From CALMZY01 sp052033915 (GTDB lineage: Bacteria > Verrucomicrobiota > Kiritimatiellia > CAIQIC01 > JAGNIJ01), in contig JBPOJF010000010.1 in NCBI GenBank assembly GCA_052033915.1, positions 117,527 to 181,526 of the forward strand: a stretch of 64,000 bases of DNA, written 5' to 3'. Every line of letters begins with the position of its first letter. The stretch's first letter is position 1. Of this stretch, positions 34,776 through 42,652 are shown piece after piece. The notes beneath the pieces are model-generated. The model was given only the letters and a program-made list of their open reading frames with translations, was not told the DNA's origin and made no database searches. The position numbers were made by a program, and so were the translations under genes.

Positions 34776-36683
34776 TCATAGGTTCCTGCCGCGGCTGACG
34801 CCCGGGCCAAGCAGTTGGCGGAGTTTCTGCGCCAGTTGGTTGTTGGTGAAGGGTTTCATCAGCAGGTCGTCGCGTTTGCCGTCGGGAATGAATTCGGAAC
34901 GGGATATGGGGAAGCCTGAAATGAACAACGCCCGTAAATCGGGATTGGTCTGGCGGAGCTGGCGGACCAGCTCGAAGCCGTCCATCTGGGGCATGACGAC
35001 GTCGCTGACCACCAGTTGGAACGGCTGGGCGTACTCCTTGCACAGGCGCAGGGCGTGTTTGCCGTTCCGGGCCTCGACCACGGTGTATCCCAGAGAACGG
35101 AGCTGGCGCGCCGCCAAGTTCAGCACGGCCTCCTCGTCTTCGACCAGAAGGATCAGTTCCGTCCCGCTCAACGTCGCGGGCTTTGCCGGCGCGGCGAAGG
35201 CCGTGGCGGCTTGGGCGATGGGGAGATACAGCCGGATTTCCGTCCCCTTGCCGCGCGGACTTCGCGCCTCGATGAATCCGTGGCATTGCTGGACGATGCC
35301 GTACAGGGTCGAAAGACCGAGCCCGTTGCCCGTGCCGCCGTCGCGGATCAAGTAAAACGGCTCGAACATATGTTCGAGTACGGAAGGGGCCGTCCCCAAG
35401 CCGCTGTCCTGGGCGCTCAGCAGGACATGGATGCCGGGTGAGAGCCCCGCGTGCTTCCGGCAGAACTCCGTGTCGAGCGCGACATTGGATGTCTCCAGGG
35501 TCAGCGTGCCGCCTTGGGGCATCATGTCCCTCGCGTTCAGGACCAGGTTCATGATGACCTGCTCGGGCCAACTGGCGTCCATCAGGACCGGCTTGAGATC
35601 GCTCGCGAGATCCGTAACGAGCCGGATCTTGTCGCCGAGTATGCGGCGGAGAAGTTTGTCCAGGTTCTGGATCATGAGATTCAGATCGACCGGCGCCGTT
35701 TGAACGGATTGCCGGCGGGTCAGGGTCATCATCTGTTTGGTGATGCGCGACGCCTTCTCGGCCGCCCGGATGATCTTCTCCACATCGTCCCGCAGCGGGC
35801 TTTGCCCGCTGAGGCCGTCCAGGACGATCCGGCCGTAGCCCAGCACTTCCGTGAGGATGTTGCTGAAGTCGTGCGCAATGCCGCCGGCGAACCTGCCGAT
35901 AGCCTCCATCGTCTGGATCCGGCGGACTTCAGCTTCTCCGGCATCGAGCGGCTGGCTGGCCTCGTCCGGTTCCGCCGCGTCGCGAATCCAGCAGCAGGCG
36001 CTGACCCACTGCTTGTCCTGGCAGAACAGCGTCGTTTGAACAACCACGCGCCGCCGGGTCGCGTCCGCACATTGGAGCCACGCCTCCGCGCCGGTCATGT
36101 TTTCCTGTTGGCGGGCTTTCTGGAGGATTTCCCTGGCGGTGTTCGGCTCGGTGAAGAGATCGGAAAGCGGTTTTCCCATCACGGCCTCGCGGGACGTGCG
36201 GAGCAACTGCAGGCCGGTCTGGTTGATGCGGGAAACCAGGCCATCCGGTTTGAACCAGACGATGCCGACAGGCGCGTTTTCGAATAAATCGGAGAGTTCC
36301 TGCCGGGCGCTCGTCCGTCGAAGGGCCCGTTCCACGGCCGGAACCAGCCGGTGAATATTCTGCTTGGACACAGAGTCGGTCGCGCCGCCCTTCATCGCCT
36401 CGACCGCCAGTTCGTGGCTGGGTGAGCCGGTGATGAAGATGAAAGGGAGATGCGGCTGACGCTCTCGAACGAGGCTCAAGGCCTCGAGGCCCGTCAGGCC
36501 GGGCACGCGTTCATCGGAAAGCACGAGGTCGAAAAGAGGGCGCTCCAACGCGGTCACAAACTCCTCGCGCGTGGAAGCGCGCCGGGGGGTGCAGCGGATT
36601 CCGGCGTCGGAGAGGGTCCGGCACACGCCCTGGACATCATCATCGCTCACGTTGAGATAGAGAACATGAATGTCTGTTTTCAT
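34776..36683 (-). CDS. Hybrid histidine kinase (REC-PAS-HisKA-HATPase-REC)
   Basis: 635 residues from ATG 36683. The frame is open upstream but that part is opposite the cupin gene. An N-terminal receiver (phospho-acceptor Asp in LVLSDERVPG, Lys in SVSKQN), a PAS domain (NAPVGIVWFKPDGLVSRIN), a dimerisation/phosphotransfer domain with His in GGIAHDFSNILTEV, an ATPase domain (NLVLNARDMM, GNGLGLSTLYGIV) and a C-terminal receiver (VVSDVVMPQMDGF) are in order. No membrane helix is seen, so it senses an internal signal. There is no adjacent DNA-binding regulator. Confidence 0.92.
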   Translation of the reverse strand: MKTDIHVLYLNVSDDDVQGVCRTLSDAGIRCTPRRASTREEFVTALERPLFDLVLSDERVPGLTGLEALSLVRERQPHLPFIFITGSPSHELAVEAMKGGATDSVSKQNIHRLVPAVERALRRTSARQELSDLFENAPVGIVWFKPDGLVSRINQTGLQLLRTSREAVMGKPLSDLFTEPNTAREILQKARQQENMTGAEAWLQCADATRRRVVVQTTLFCQDKQWVSACCWIRDAAEPDEASQPLDAGEAEVRRIQTMEAIGRFAGGIAHDFSNILTEVLGYGRIVLDGLSGQSPLRDDVEKIIRAAEKASRITKQMMTLTRRQSVQTAPVDLNLMIQNLDKLLRRILGDKIRLVTDLASDLKPVLMDASWPEQVIMNLVLNARDMMPQGGTLTLETSNVALDTEFCRKHAGLSPGIHVLLSAQDSGLGTAPSVLEHMFEPFYLIRDGGTGNGLGLSTLYGIVQQCHGFIEARSPRGKGTEIRLYLPIAQAATAFAAPAKPATLSGTELILLVEDEEAVLNLAARQLRSLGYTVVEARNGKHALRLCKEYAQPFQLVVSDVVMPQMDGFELVRQLRQTNPDLRALFISGFPISRSEFIPDGKRDDLLMKPFTNNQLAQKLRQLLGPGVSRGRNL

Positions 36684-36851
36684 AACCACCCGTCGGACCA
36701 CCGTAATCGAAACAGCGGGCATCAGCCAGTCAAAATCGAGACGATCGAAGCCGGAGTTGCGCCGTGCCGGAATGTGGCATAGTGTGAGAAGAGCAAAGAG
36801 CGCGCCGCGTCCGCAGCAGGTTATTGAAACTCGGCCGGCGGAGGATTGAAA

Positions 36852-37214
36852 ATGAGCGGAAATATCCCGGCAGGCAAAGCGAAGAAAGCCGCCGTTCATG
36901 TTCTGATGTCGAAAGCCATTGGACTGGCCGGACTGCTGAACTACCAGGCCGGCGCGGTTGTCAGCAAAGCGGTGATTTCCAAGAAGACGGGAACCGTCAC
37001 TGTGTTTGCGTTCGACAAGGGGCAGGGGCTGAGCACGCACAGCGCCCCGTTCGATGCCCTGGTTCACATCTTGGAGGGGGAGGCGAGAATCATCGTCGCC
37101 GGCAAAGCCCTTAAAGTCGTCGAAGGCGAAATGATCATCATGCCCGCCAACAAGCCTCATTCATTGAGGGCGGTCAAACCCTTCAAGATGATGCTGGTGA
37201 TGGTTAAATCCTGA
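36852..37214 (+). CDS. Small cupin-domain protein
   Basis: 120 residues from ATG 36852, with GGAGG 7 bases upstream. A single conserved beta-barrel is seen, with motif 1 around GLSTHSAPFDALVHILEGEA and motif 2 around MIIMPANKPHSLRAV. His residues in both could bind a metal, but the usual second His of motif 1 is missing. Cupins of this size include regulators, isomerases and dioxygenases, so the role is open. It is divergent from the hybrid kinase gene, with a 168-base shared upstream region. Confidence 0.85.
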   Translation: MSGNIPAGKAKKAAVHVLMSKAIGLAGLLNYQAGAVVSKAVISKKTGTVTVFAFDKGQGLSTHSAPFDALVHILEGEARIIVAGKALKVVEGEMIIMPANKPHSLRAVKPFKMMLVMVKS

Positions 37215-37288
37215 TGTCCCACGTAATGAGTAGAGAGGGGATTCCTGCTTCACGGTTGTGACCGACGGACTCGCGCTGCAGCACAACG

Positions 37289-37327
37289 GCGAATGACCGA
37301 ACCGGAATGACGAAAGATAGGCATTTT
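37289..37327. repeat. Short heptad-periodic repeat (GAATGAC type)
   Basis: Seven-mers CGAATGA, CCGAACC, GGAATGA, CGAAAGA, TAGGCAT follow one another. Only one arm is recognisable. It lies in the 175-base gap between the cupin and ETF-quinone oxidoreductase genes. Confidence 0.4.
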
Positions 37328-37343
37328 CCGCGCGTCCCCTCCC

Positions 37344-37372
37344 TTGACACCGCATACCCCGGCCGGTACGGT
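37344..37372 (+). promoter_or_regulatory. Candidate promoter for the ETF-quinone oxidoreductase gene
   Basis: A consensus TTGACA (37344-37349), 17-base spacer and TACGGT (37367-37372), 18 bases upstream of the first in-frame ATG. Confidence 0.45.
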
Positions 37373-37389
37373 GACGTGTCTGATTTTCC

Positions 37390-39018
37390 ATGAAACACGA
37401 TTCAATGGCCGTGGATATCGTCTGTGTCGGGGCGGGTGTGGCGTCTCTCGCTACAACCTTGCGCCTGCTGAAGCGTGTCCGCGAAGCCTCCGTGAAACGC
37501 CCCCACGTGGCGATCCTGGAGAAGGGCGCTTTTGTCGGGGCGCACGTGCTGTCCGGCGCGCTGATCGATCCCGAGCCGCTCGTGGACCTTCTGGATGAGA
37601 ACGAACGGCGGGCGATGCCGGTCGAGTCGGTGGTCGGTGCGGACGCATTTTCGTACCTGACCCCGCGCCATGCCTTCCGCTTGCCGTGGGTGCCTCCGAC
37701 GATGCGCGCCAAGGGGTTGCCCCTGATGTCGCTGACGAAGTTCACGCGGTATCTTGCGCAGCTTTGCGAAGCCGAGGGCGCCGAGGTGTACACCGGGTTT
37801 GCCGCCGTGGAGCTGCTCAAGGAGGACGGGCGCGTGAGGGGCGTGAGGGTGGGGGACAAAGGCATTGACCGGAACGGTGCGCGCAAGTCGAATTATGAGG
37901 CGGGTCCTCATATGGAATCGAAAGCGGTGGTGCTGGGCGAGGGTGCGGACGGGGTGCTGACGGAAAGGCTTGTTCTCGCCGACGGGTTGGCGGGTTCCAA
38001 TCCTCAGACGTATGCAGTCGGCATCAAGGAAGTCGTTGAACTTCCGCCCGATCCGAAGCGGGCCGGAACGGCGCTGCACACCTTCGGGTATCCTCTCGAC
38101 GCCTCGACGTACGGCGGAGGATTCCTGTACGGCTTGAACGACACGCAGGCGGCGGTTGGACTGGTGGTCGCGCTCGACTATCGCAATCCGCGACTGAATC
38201 CTCACGACGTATTCCGCGCGTTCAAGGCGCACCCGCGAATCCAGCGCGCCATCGCCGGCGGAAAGGTGATCGGCTATGGCGCGAAGATGCTGCCGGAGGG
38301 CGGATATTTCTCGGTTCCCCGTCTTGTTGCCGACGGCGTGATGCTGGTGGGCGACAGCGCCGGGCTGCTCGACACGCTTCGTCTGAAGGGAATCCACATC
38401 GCCATCCAGTCCGGCATCGCCGCAGGCGACACCCTGTTCGAGTGCTGGCAGAAGAACGATTTCTCCCTCAGCGCCTTTCAGGAATATCCCCGGCGTTTCC
38501 ACTCCATGTCCGGTTGGCGGCAGATGAGACGCGTGCGGAACGTCCGCGCGTCGTTCGCGCGCGGCATGATCCCGGGCATGATCGCCGCCGGCCTGAGCGT
38601 ATTCACCGGCGGTCTTCTTCCGGCGGGCCGCCGCACCATGGAGCGCGATTACGCCGCCATGAAGCCGCTGGACAAGACGGCCGCGTTGGCGCCCACGCAG
38701 CCCACCGACCAAGCCCTGCAGATGGATCGCCTGTCCGATCTGTATCACTCCGGCGTGCGGCACGAAGAAGACCAGCCGTCGCACCTGAAAATTCTGGATC
38801 CGACGATTTGCCGCGAGAAATGCATTCCGACCTACGGCGCGCCGTGCACAAAAATCTGTCCTGCGCAGGTGTACAACCTCGGCGACGACGGGAAAAGCAT
38901 TCGCATTGACTTCGCAAACTGCCTCCATTGTGGCACGTGCGAAGTCAAGGACCCCTGCCGCAACATCGAATGGCGCCTGCCCGAAGGCTCCGGCGGTCCG
39001 CGGTATCAGGGGCTGTAA
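37390..39018 (+). CDS. Electron-transfer-flavoprotein:quinone oxidoreductase
   Basis: 542 residues. It passes electrons from ETF to membrane quinone. An N-terminal FAD motif (VCVGAGVASLATTLRLL) leads to the quinone-binding core with a glycine-rich region (MLVGDSAGLLDTLRLKGIH). A C-terminal single 4Fe-4S cluster domain has cysteines from about residue 474 (CIPTYGAPCTKICP, then CLHCGTCEVKDPC). The full eukaryote-like architecture is present. ATGs at 37390 and 37405 are candidates. No etfA/etfB or acyl-CoA dehydrogenase genes are within the window. Confidence 0.92.
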   Translation: MKHDSMAVDIVCVGAGVASLATTLRLLKRVREASVKRPHVAILEKGAFVGAHVLSGALIDPEPLVDLLDENERRAMPVESVVGADAFSYLTPRHAFRLPWVPPTMRAKGLPLMSLTKFTRYLAQLCEAEGAEVYTGFAAVELLKEDGRVRGVRVGDKGIDRNGARKSNYEAGPHMESKAVVLGEGADGVLTERLVLADGLAGSNPQTYAVGIKEVVELPPDPKRAGTALHTFGYPLDASTYGGGFLYGLNDTQAAVGLVVALDYRNPRLNPHDVFRAFKAHPRIQRAIAGGKVIGYGAKMLPEGGYFSVPRLVADGVMLVGDSAGLLDTLRLKGIHIAIQSGIAAGDTLFECWQKNDFSLSAFQEYPRRFHSMSGWRQMRRVRNVRASFARGMIPGMIAAGLSVFTGGLLPAGRRTMERDYAAMKPLDKTAALAPTQPTDQALQMDRLSDLYHSGVRHEEDQPSHLKILDPTICREKCIPTYGAPCTKICPAQVYNLGDDGKSIRIDFANCLHCGTCEVKDPCRNIEWRLPEGSGGPRYQGL

Positions 39019-39051
39019 CTTTTTCCCCTGGAAAACAGAAAGAATCGAAGT

Positions 39052-39294
39052 GTCATGTCTTCACATTTCACATTTTAGAAACTCGTTCACGTGATGACGC
39101 AAGGCTCTGTCCTCCTTGAGCCTTCTCTCGAACCGCCTGCCCGCCATGCTCACTGCCGTATAGTCCAGTCCATCCCTCCCGCTTTCTCGCCCAACTCCCG
39201 CAACGTCCATCCGCAAAGGTCGTGTTATGCCCCAACACTACTAGCCCCCTCGCCCTTGCCCTCGACCGTCAATTGTGAAATATGAAGACGTGAC
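39052..39294. repeat. 240-bp segment bounded by 24-bp imperfect inverted repeats
   Basis: Ends 39052-39075 and 39271-39294 match in 21 of 24 positions when inverted (left begins GTCATGTCTTCACATTTCAC). The interior is pyrimidine-rich and has no gene. Both ends read in 7-base steps (CTTCACA, TTTCACA), linking it to the heptad elements. It occupies most of the 336-base gap between the ETF-quinone oxidoreductase and polyprenyl synthase genes. A small non-autonomous element is an alternative, though no target duplication is evident. Confidence 0.55.
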
Positions 39295-39354
39295 CCTGCT
39301 TTCTGCGCGTTTCGCTCATCATGCCACTCTGACTTCGATGTCCGCGTGATGAAC

Positions 39355-40239
39355 CTATGTTTTCACCAGATCCAAAATGCTGTCGAGCGAGGGGCGGAGG
39401 TCTTTGCGGATGTAGGTGTCCCACGCCTGCTGGACCTGCGGCCATGGGGCGAGCCCGGCGCGCGCGGAGGCGAGGAGGTCGTAGATGGTTTTGGCGGGGT
39501 CCGCGTTGATCGGCGGCGTAACGCGCGCGGCGGTTGTTTTCCCCCGCGCTTCGTCGCGGCCGAGGGTCTTTCCGGCGGTTTGGGTATCGCCGTTGGCGTC
39601 GAGAAGGTCGTCGGCCAGTTGATACGCCGTGCCGACGGCGTAACCGGCTTCCTGGAGCGCCGCGTTCAGTTCGGCGTCGCCGCCGCTGCAGACGTACGCG
39701 GCAAAGGCAAACAGCGCGCCGGTTTTCCGGCGCGCCGTGTTGACGCACGTCGCCCAATCGGCGAGTTTGCCGCGGGTGATGAGTTCCTGCTCCGACTCCG
39801 CTTCGCACACCTCGCCAGTCAACTGGATGATCACCGGGAGGAGCCGTCCGTTTTCAATGGGCGAGACCAGTTCGAGCGCTTTGAAGAACAGGAGATCCCC
39901 CAGCAGGATGGCCGCCGGAATTCCGCGCTCGACCCAGAAGGCCGGCGCGCCGCGGCGCAGAAATCCGCCGTCAATCACGTCGTCGTGCAGCAGGCTCGCG
40001 GTATGGATCAGTTCGACGGCGGTGGCCGCGCGCAGGACGGTGGAATAGGGGACGCCGGCGGCCGGGCCGACGCGCAGGGTGAGGCGCGACCTCAACATCT
40101 TGCCCGCGCCGAACAGGTTCTTGCACTCCGCGAGAGCCGAATGCAGCGGTGTTTCGGCAAGACAACCCGCCATCAGCTTCCGCACTTCGTCAAGATGCTG
40201 TTCGAGCAACAAGTCGCTGTCTGACCCCGTATCAGTCAT
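39355..40239 (-). CDS. Polyprenyl diphosphate synthase
   Basis: 294 residues. It joins isopentenyl units to allylic diphosphates. The first Asp-rich motif is LLHDDVIDG (about residues 82-90) and the second is YQLADDLLD, each with a metal-binding DD pair, though the first lacks the third Asp spacing of classic DDxxD. The length and fold are those of an all-trans synthase for quinone side chains or C15-C20 products. The chain length cannot be fixed. It is isolated, flanked by repeats and a palindromic site on its promoter side. Confidence 0.88.
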   Translation of the reverse strand: MTDTGSDSDLLLEQHLDEVRKLMAGCLAETPLHSALAECKNLFGAGKMLRSRLTLRVGPAAGVPYSTVLRAATAVELIHTASLLHDDVIDGGFLRRGAPAFWVERGIPAAILLGDLLFFKALELVSPIENGRLLPVIIQLTGEVCEAESEQELITRGKLADWATCVNTARRKTGALFAFAAYVCSGGDAELNAALQEAGYAVGTAYQLADDLLDANGDTQTAGKTLGRDEARGKTTAARVTPPINADPAKTIYDLLASARAGLAPWPQVQQAWDTYIRKDLRPSLDSILDLVKT

Positions 40240-40250
40240 TTCGGCACGCT

Positions 40251-40262
40251 ACATCATGATGT
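40251..40262. promoter_or_regulatory. 12-bp perfect palindrome upstream of the polyprenyl synthase gene
   Basis: ACATCATGATGT lies 12 bases ahead of the minus-strand start. It could be a regulator site or chance. No second copy was seen in the window. Confidence 0.3.
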
Positions 40263-40345
40263 GTGGGGAGTCAACGAGAGGGGAGTGTTCCCCGTAGGAA
40301 TCGCGGACAGGATCGCCGCTTCGCGTGAATTCCGTTTGTCCTTTC

Positions 40346-40374
40346 TTGCGAAAAGAATGAACCGGGGGCATATT
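40346..40374 (+). promoter_or_regulatory. Candidate gpmI promoter
   Basis: TTGCGA (40346-40351), 17-base spacer and CATATT (40369-40374), leaving an 85-base G+C-rich leader before gpmI. Confidence 0.38.
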
Positions 40375-40459
40375 GCCCTGTCATTTGCGGGGCGCTCTTT
40401 CGGGCGCGGCCCGCGAGGCGGCCGGAAGACCGCTTTCGCTTTCATCACCAGGAGAAAAC

Positions 40460-42133
40460 ATGGAACCGCTGAAATCGCTGTCGAACTACAAGGCTCCGCA
40501 GGGGCCGGTCGTCCTTCTGATCATGGACGGCGTCGGAATCGGGAAGTACGAGGAGGGCGACTACGTTCGCAAGGCGTCCACGCCGAACCTCGACTGGCTT
40601 CGCAAGAACGCGCTCTGCGCCCGGTTAAAGGCGCATGGAACGGCGGTCGGCATGCCCAGCGACGATGACATGGGCAACAGCGAGATCGGGCACAACGCCA
40701 TCGGGTGCGGCCGCGTCTTCGATCAGGGCGCCAGCCTGGTCAGCAAGGCCATCGCGTCCCGCTCTCTCTTCGAGGGCGAAACGTGGAAGGAAATGGTCTG
40801 CCACTGTATCGCGCGCGAGTCCGCCCTTCATTTCATCGGCCTGTTCTCCGACGGAAACGTCCATAGCCATATCGACCACCTGGAGGCGATGTTGAAGGAG
40901 GCCAAAGCGGCGGGCGTGAAGAAGGCGCGCGTACACCTCCTCCTGGACGGCCGCGACGTGCCTCCGCAATCCGCGCTGGTCTATGTGGACCGGCTCGAGG
41001 CGTTCCTCCAGAGGCTCAACGCGGACGGCAGCGTGGATTATGCCGTGGCCTCCGGGGGTGGCCGCATGAAGATCACGATGGACCGCTACGAGGCCGACTG
41101 GAATATGGTCAAGCTGGGTTGGGATATCCATGTGAAGGCCGAGGGGCCGACGTTCAACTCCGCGCGCGAGGCGATCGAGAAATATCGCGCCGACAATCCC
41201 TCCGTGATCGACCAGGACCTGCCGCCGTTCGTCATCGTGCGCGACGGCAAGCCCGTCGGCCCGATCGTCGAGAACGACGGCGTGATCTTCTACAACTTCC
41301 GCGGCGACCGCGGGATCGAGATCAGCCGCGCGTTCGAGGAGGAGGCGTTCACGAAGTTTGATCGGGGGCCGAAGCTGAATGTGAAGTACGCCGGCATGAT
41401 GCAGTACGACGGCGACACGAAGATTCCGAAGAAGTACCTCGTCCCGCCGCCGGGCATCGACCGCACGATGGGCGAATACCTGGTCGCGACCGGCGTGCGC
41501 CAGATGGCGATCAGCGAGACGCAGAAGTTCGGGCATGTCACGTACTTCTTCAACGGCAACCGGTCGGGCACGTTCGACGATGCGCTGGAGGACTATATTG
41601 AAGTCACGTCGGATCGCGTGCCGTTCGAGGAGCGGCCCTGGATGAAAGCCGCCGAGATTACGGACAAGGTTGTCCGAGCGCTCCAGAAGAAGAGGAATCA
41701 GTACTCGTTCATCCGGCTGAACTTCGCCAACGGCGATATGGTTGGCCACACAGGAATCTTTCCGGCCGTCGAGATCGCGGTGGAGACCGTGGACCTTTGC
41801 ATCGGTCGCATCCTGAAGGCGATCGACGAGGCGAAAGGCATCCTGGTCGTCACCGCGGATCACGGGAACTCGGACGACATGTATGAGCGCGATAAGAAGA
41901 CCGGCGCGGTGGTCATGGACGCCCGGACGGGCCTGCCGAAGGCGAAAACGAGCCATTCGCTGAACCCGGTACCCTGCATCGTGTACGACCCGGCCGGCAA
42001 GGCCCGGGCGAGGCTCTCGGCGGCCGCGCAGGCCGGCGGACTCGGTATTTCCAGCCTGGCGGCGACCTGCCTCAAACTGATCGGCTACGAACCGCCGGAA
42101 GATTACACGCCCAGCGTCGTGGATGTGGGGTAG
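40460..42133 (+). CDS. gpmI: 2,3-bisphosphoglycerate-independent phosphoglycerate mutase
   Basis: 557 residues from ATG 40460, with AGGAG upstream. It interconverts 3- and 2-phosphoglycerate in glycolysis and needs manganese. The metal site begins with LLIMDGVG (Asp). The phospho-Ser is in MGNSEIGHNAIG. Later ligands are in FANGDMVGHTG and VTADHGNSDDM. It is longer than the 510-residue E. coli form and nearer in length to plant-type enzymes. The frame extends upstream to 40373, but codons there are not conserved-looking. Confidence 0.95.
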   Translation: MEPLKSLSNYKAPQGPVVLLIMDGVGIGKYEEGDYVRKASTPNLDWLRKNALCARLKAHGTAVGMPSDDDMGNSEIGHNAIGCGRVFDQGASLVSKAIASRSLFEGETWKEMVCHCIARESALHFIGLFSDGNVHSHIDHLEAMLKEAKAAGVKKARVHLLLDGRDVPPQSALVYVDRLEAFLQRLNADGSVDYAVASGGGRMKITMDRYEADWNMVKLGWDIHVKAEGPTFNSAREAIEKYRADNPSVIDQDLPPFVIVRDGKPVGPIVENDGVIFYNFRGDRGIEISRAFEEEAFTKFDRGPKLNVKYAGMMQYDGDTKIPKKYLVPPPGIDRTMGEYLVATGVRQMAISETQKFGHVTYFFNGNRSGTFDDALEDYIEVTSDRVPFEERPWMKAAEITDKVVRALQKKRNQYSFIRLNFANGDMVGHTGIFPAVEIAVETVDLCIGRILKAIDEAKGILVVTADHGNSDDMYERDKKTGAVVMDARTGLPKAKTSHSLNPVPCIVYDPAGKARARLSAAAQAGGLGISSLAATCLKLIGYEPPEDYTPSVVDVG

Positions 42134-42140
42134 GGCAGAC

Positions 42141-42225
42141 AGTCCAAAGTCTCAAGTCCAACGTCCAAAGTTTGCCAATGACGCCTTGGGCTTTGGACCT
42201 TGGGCTTTCGACTTGGCGGTTGGGC
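42141..42225. repeat. Heptad-periodic inverted repeat element (GTCCAAA / GCTTTGG type)
   Basis: The left arm has 7-mers GTCCAAA, GTCTCAA, GTCCAAC, GTCCAAA. The right arm has GCCTTGG, GCTTTGG, ACCTTGG, GCTTTCG, ACTTGGC, roughly the inverse of the left. It lies between convergent gpmI and a small minus-strand gene and could act as a bidirectional hairpin. Confidence 0.75.
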
Positions 42226-42254
42226 GATGCAGCCCGTCGGTATTTGAGCGCAAC

Positions 42255-42494
42255 TCACGCCTTTTTCACGAGCTTCCGGCTGTCCGCGATGAGGGCTTTT
42301 GCCCGGCTGACCTCGTTGGGGAAAAGGTCTTTCGGTACGGACTCCTTGCCGAGCTTCTTCATAATCATGAAGCGCGCGCAGATGTCGTTTCCGCCGTGGC
42401 AGTAGATCTGTTTGAACAGCTCCGCATGTTTCGGCATGTTCGGCATGTTGTCGTGGAAGAACGGACAGTGCTCCAGCATTTCGCAGACGGCCAT
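42255..42494 (-). CDS. Small conserved four-cysteine protein
   Basis: 79 residues from ATG 42494. It has cysteines at 4, 10, 32 and 39 (EHCPFFHDNMPNMP, YCHGGNDICARFMI). The pattern of Cys with neighbouring His suggests bound metal or an iron-sulfur cluster. I recall similar short proteins with CPFF...CxG...CARY in other bacteria and archaea, with no known function. It stands alone, convergent with gpmI across a repeat element. The gene has normal codon use. Confidence 0.65.
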   Translation of the reverse strand: MAVCEMLEHCPFFHDNMPNMPKHAELFKQIYCHGGNDICARFMIMKKLGKESVPKDLFPNEVSRAKALIADSRKLVKKA

Positions 42495-42652
42495 GGCATG
42501 CTTCCTTCTGAAAGGTTCCGGAGGAAAAAGTATGCCGGGGGCGTGAACTTGTATAGGCACACCGGCCGCCCGCTGGGGCAAACGGAAACTTGCGCAGGCA
42601 CGGGTGACTCGCTATACAGGGTATGTCACCTGTTACCAAAGAGGGGGGGCGC

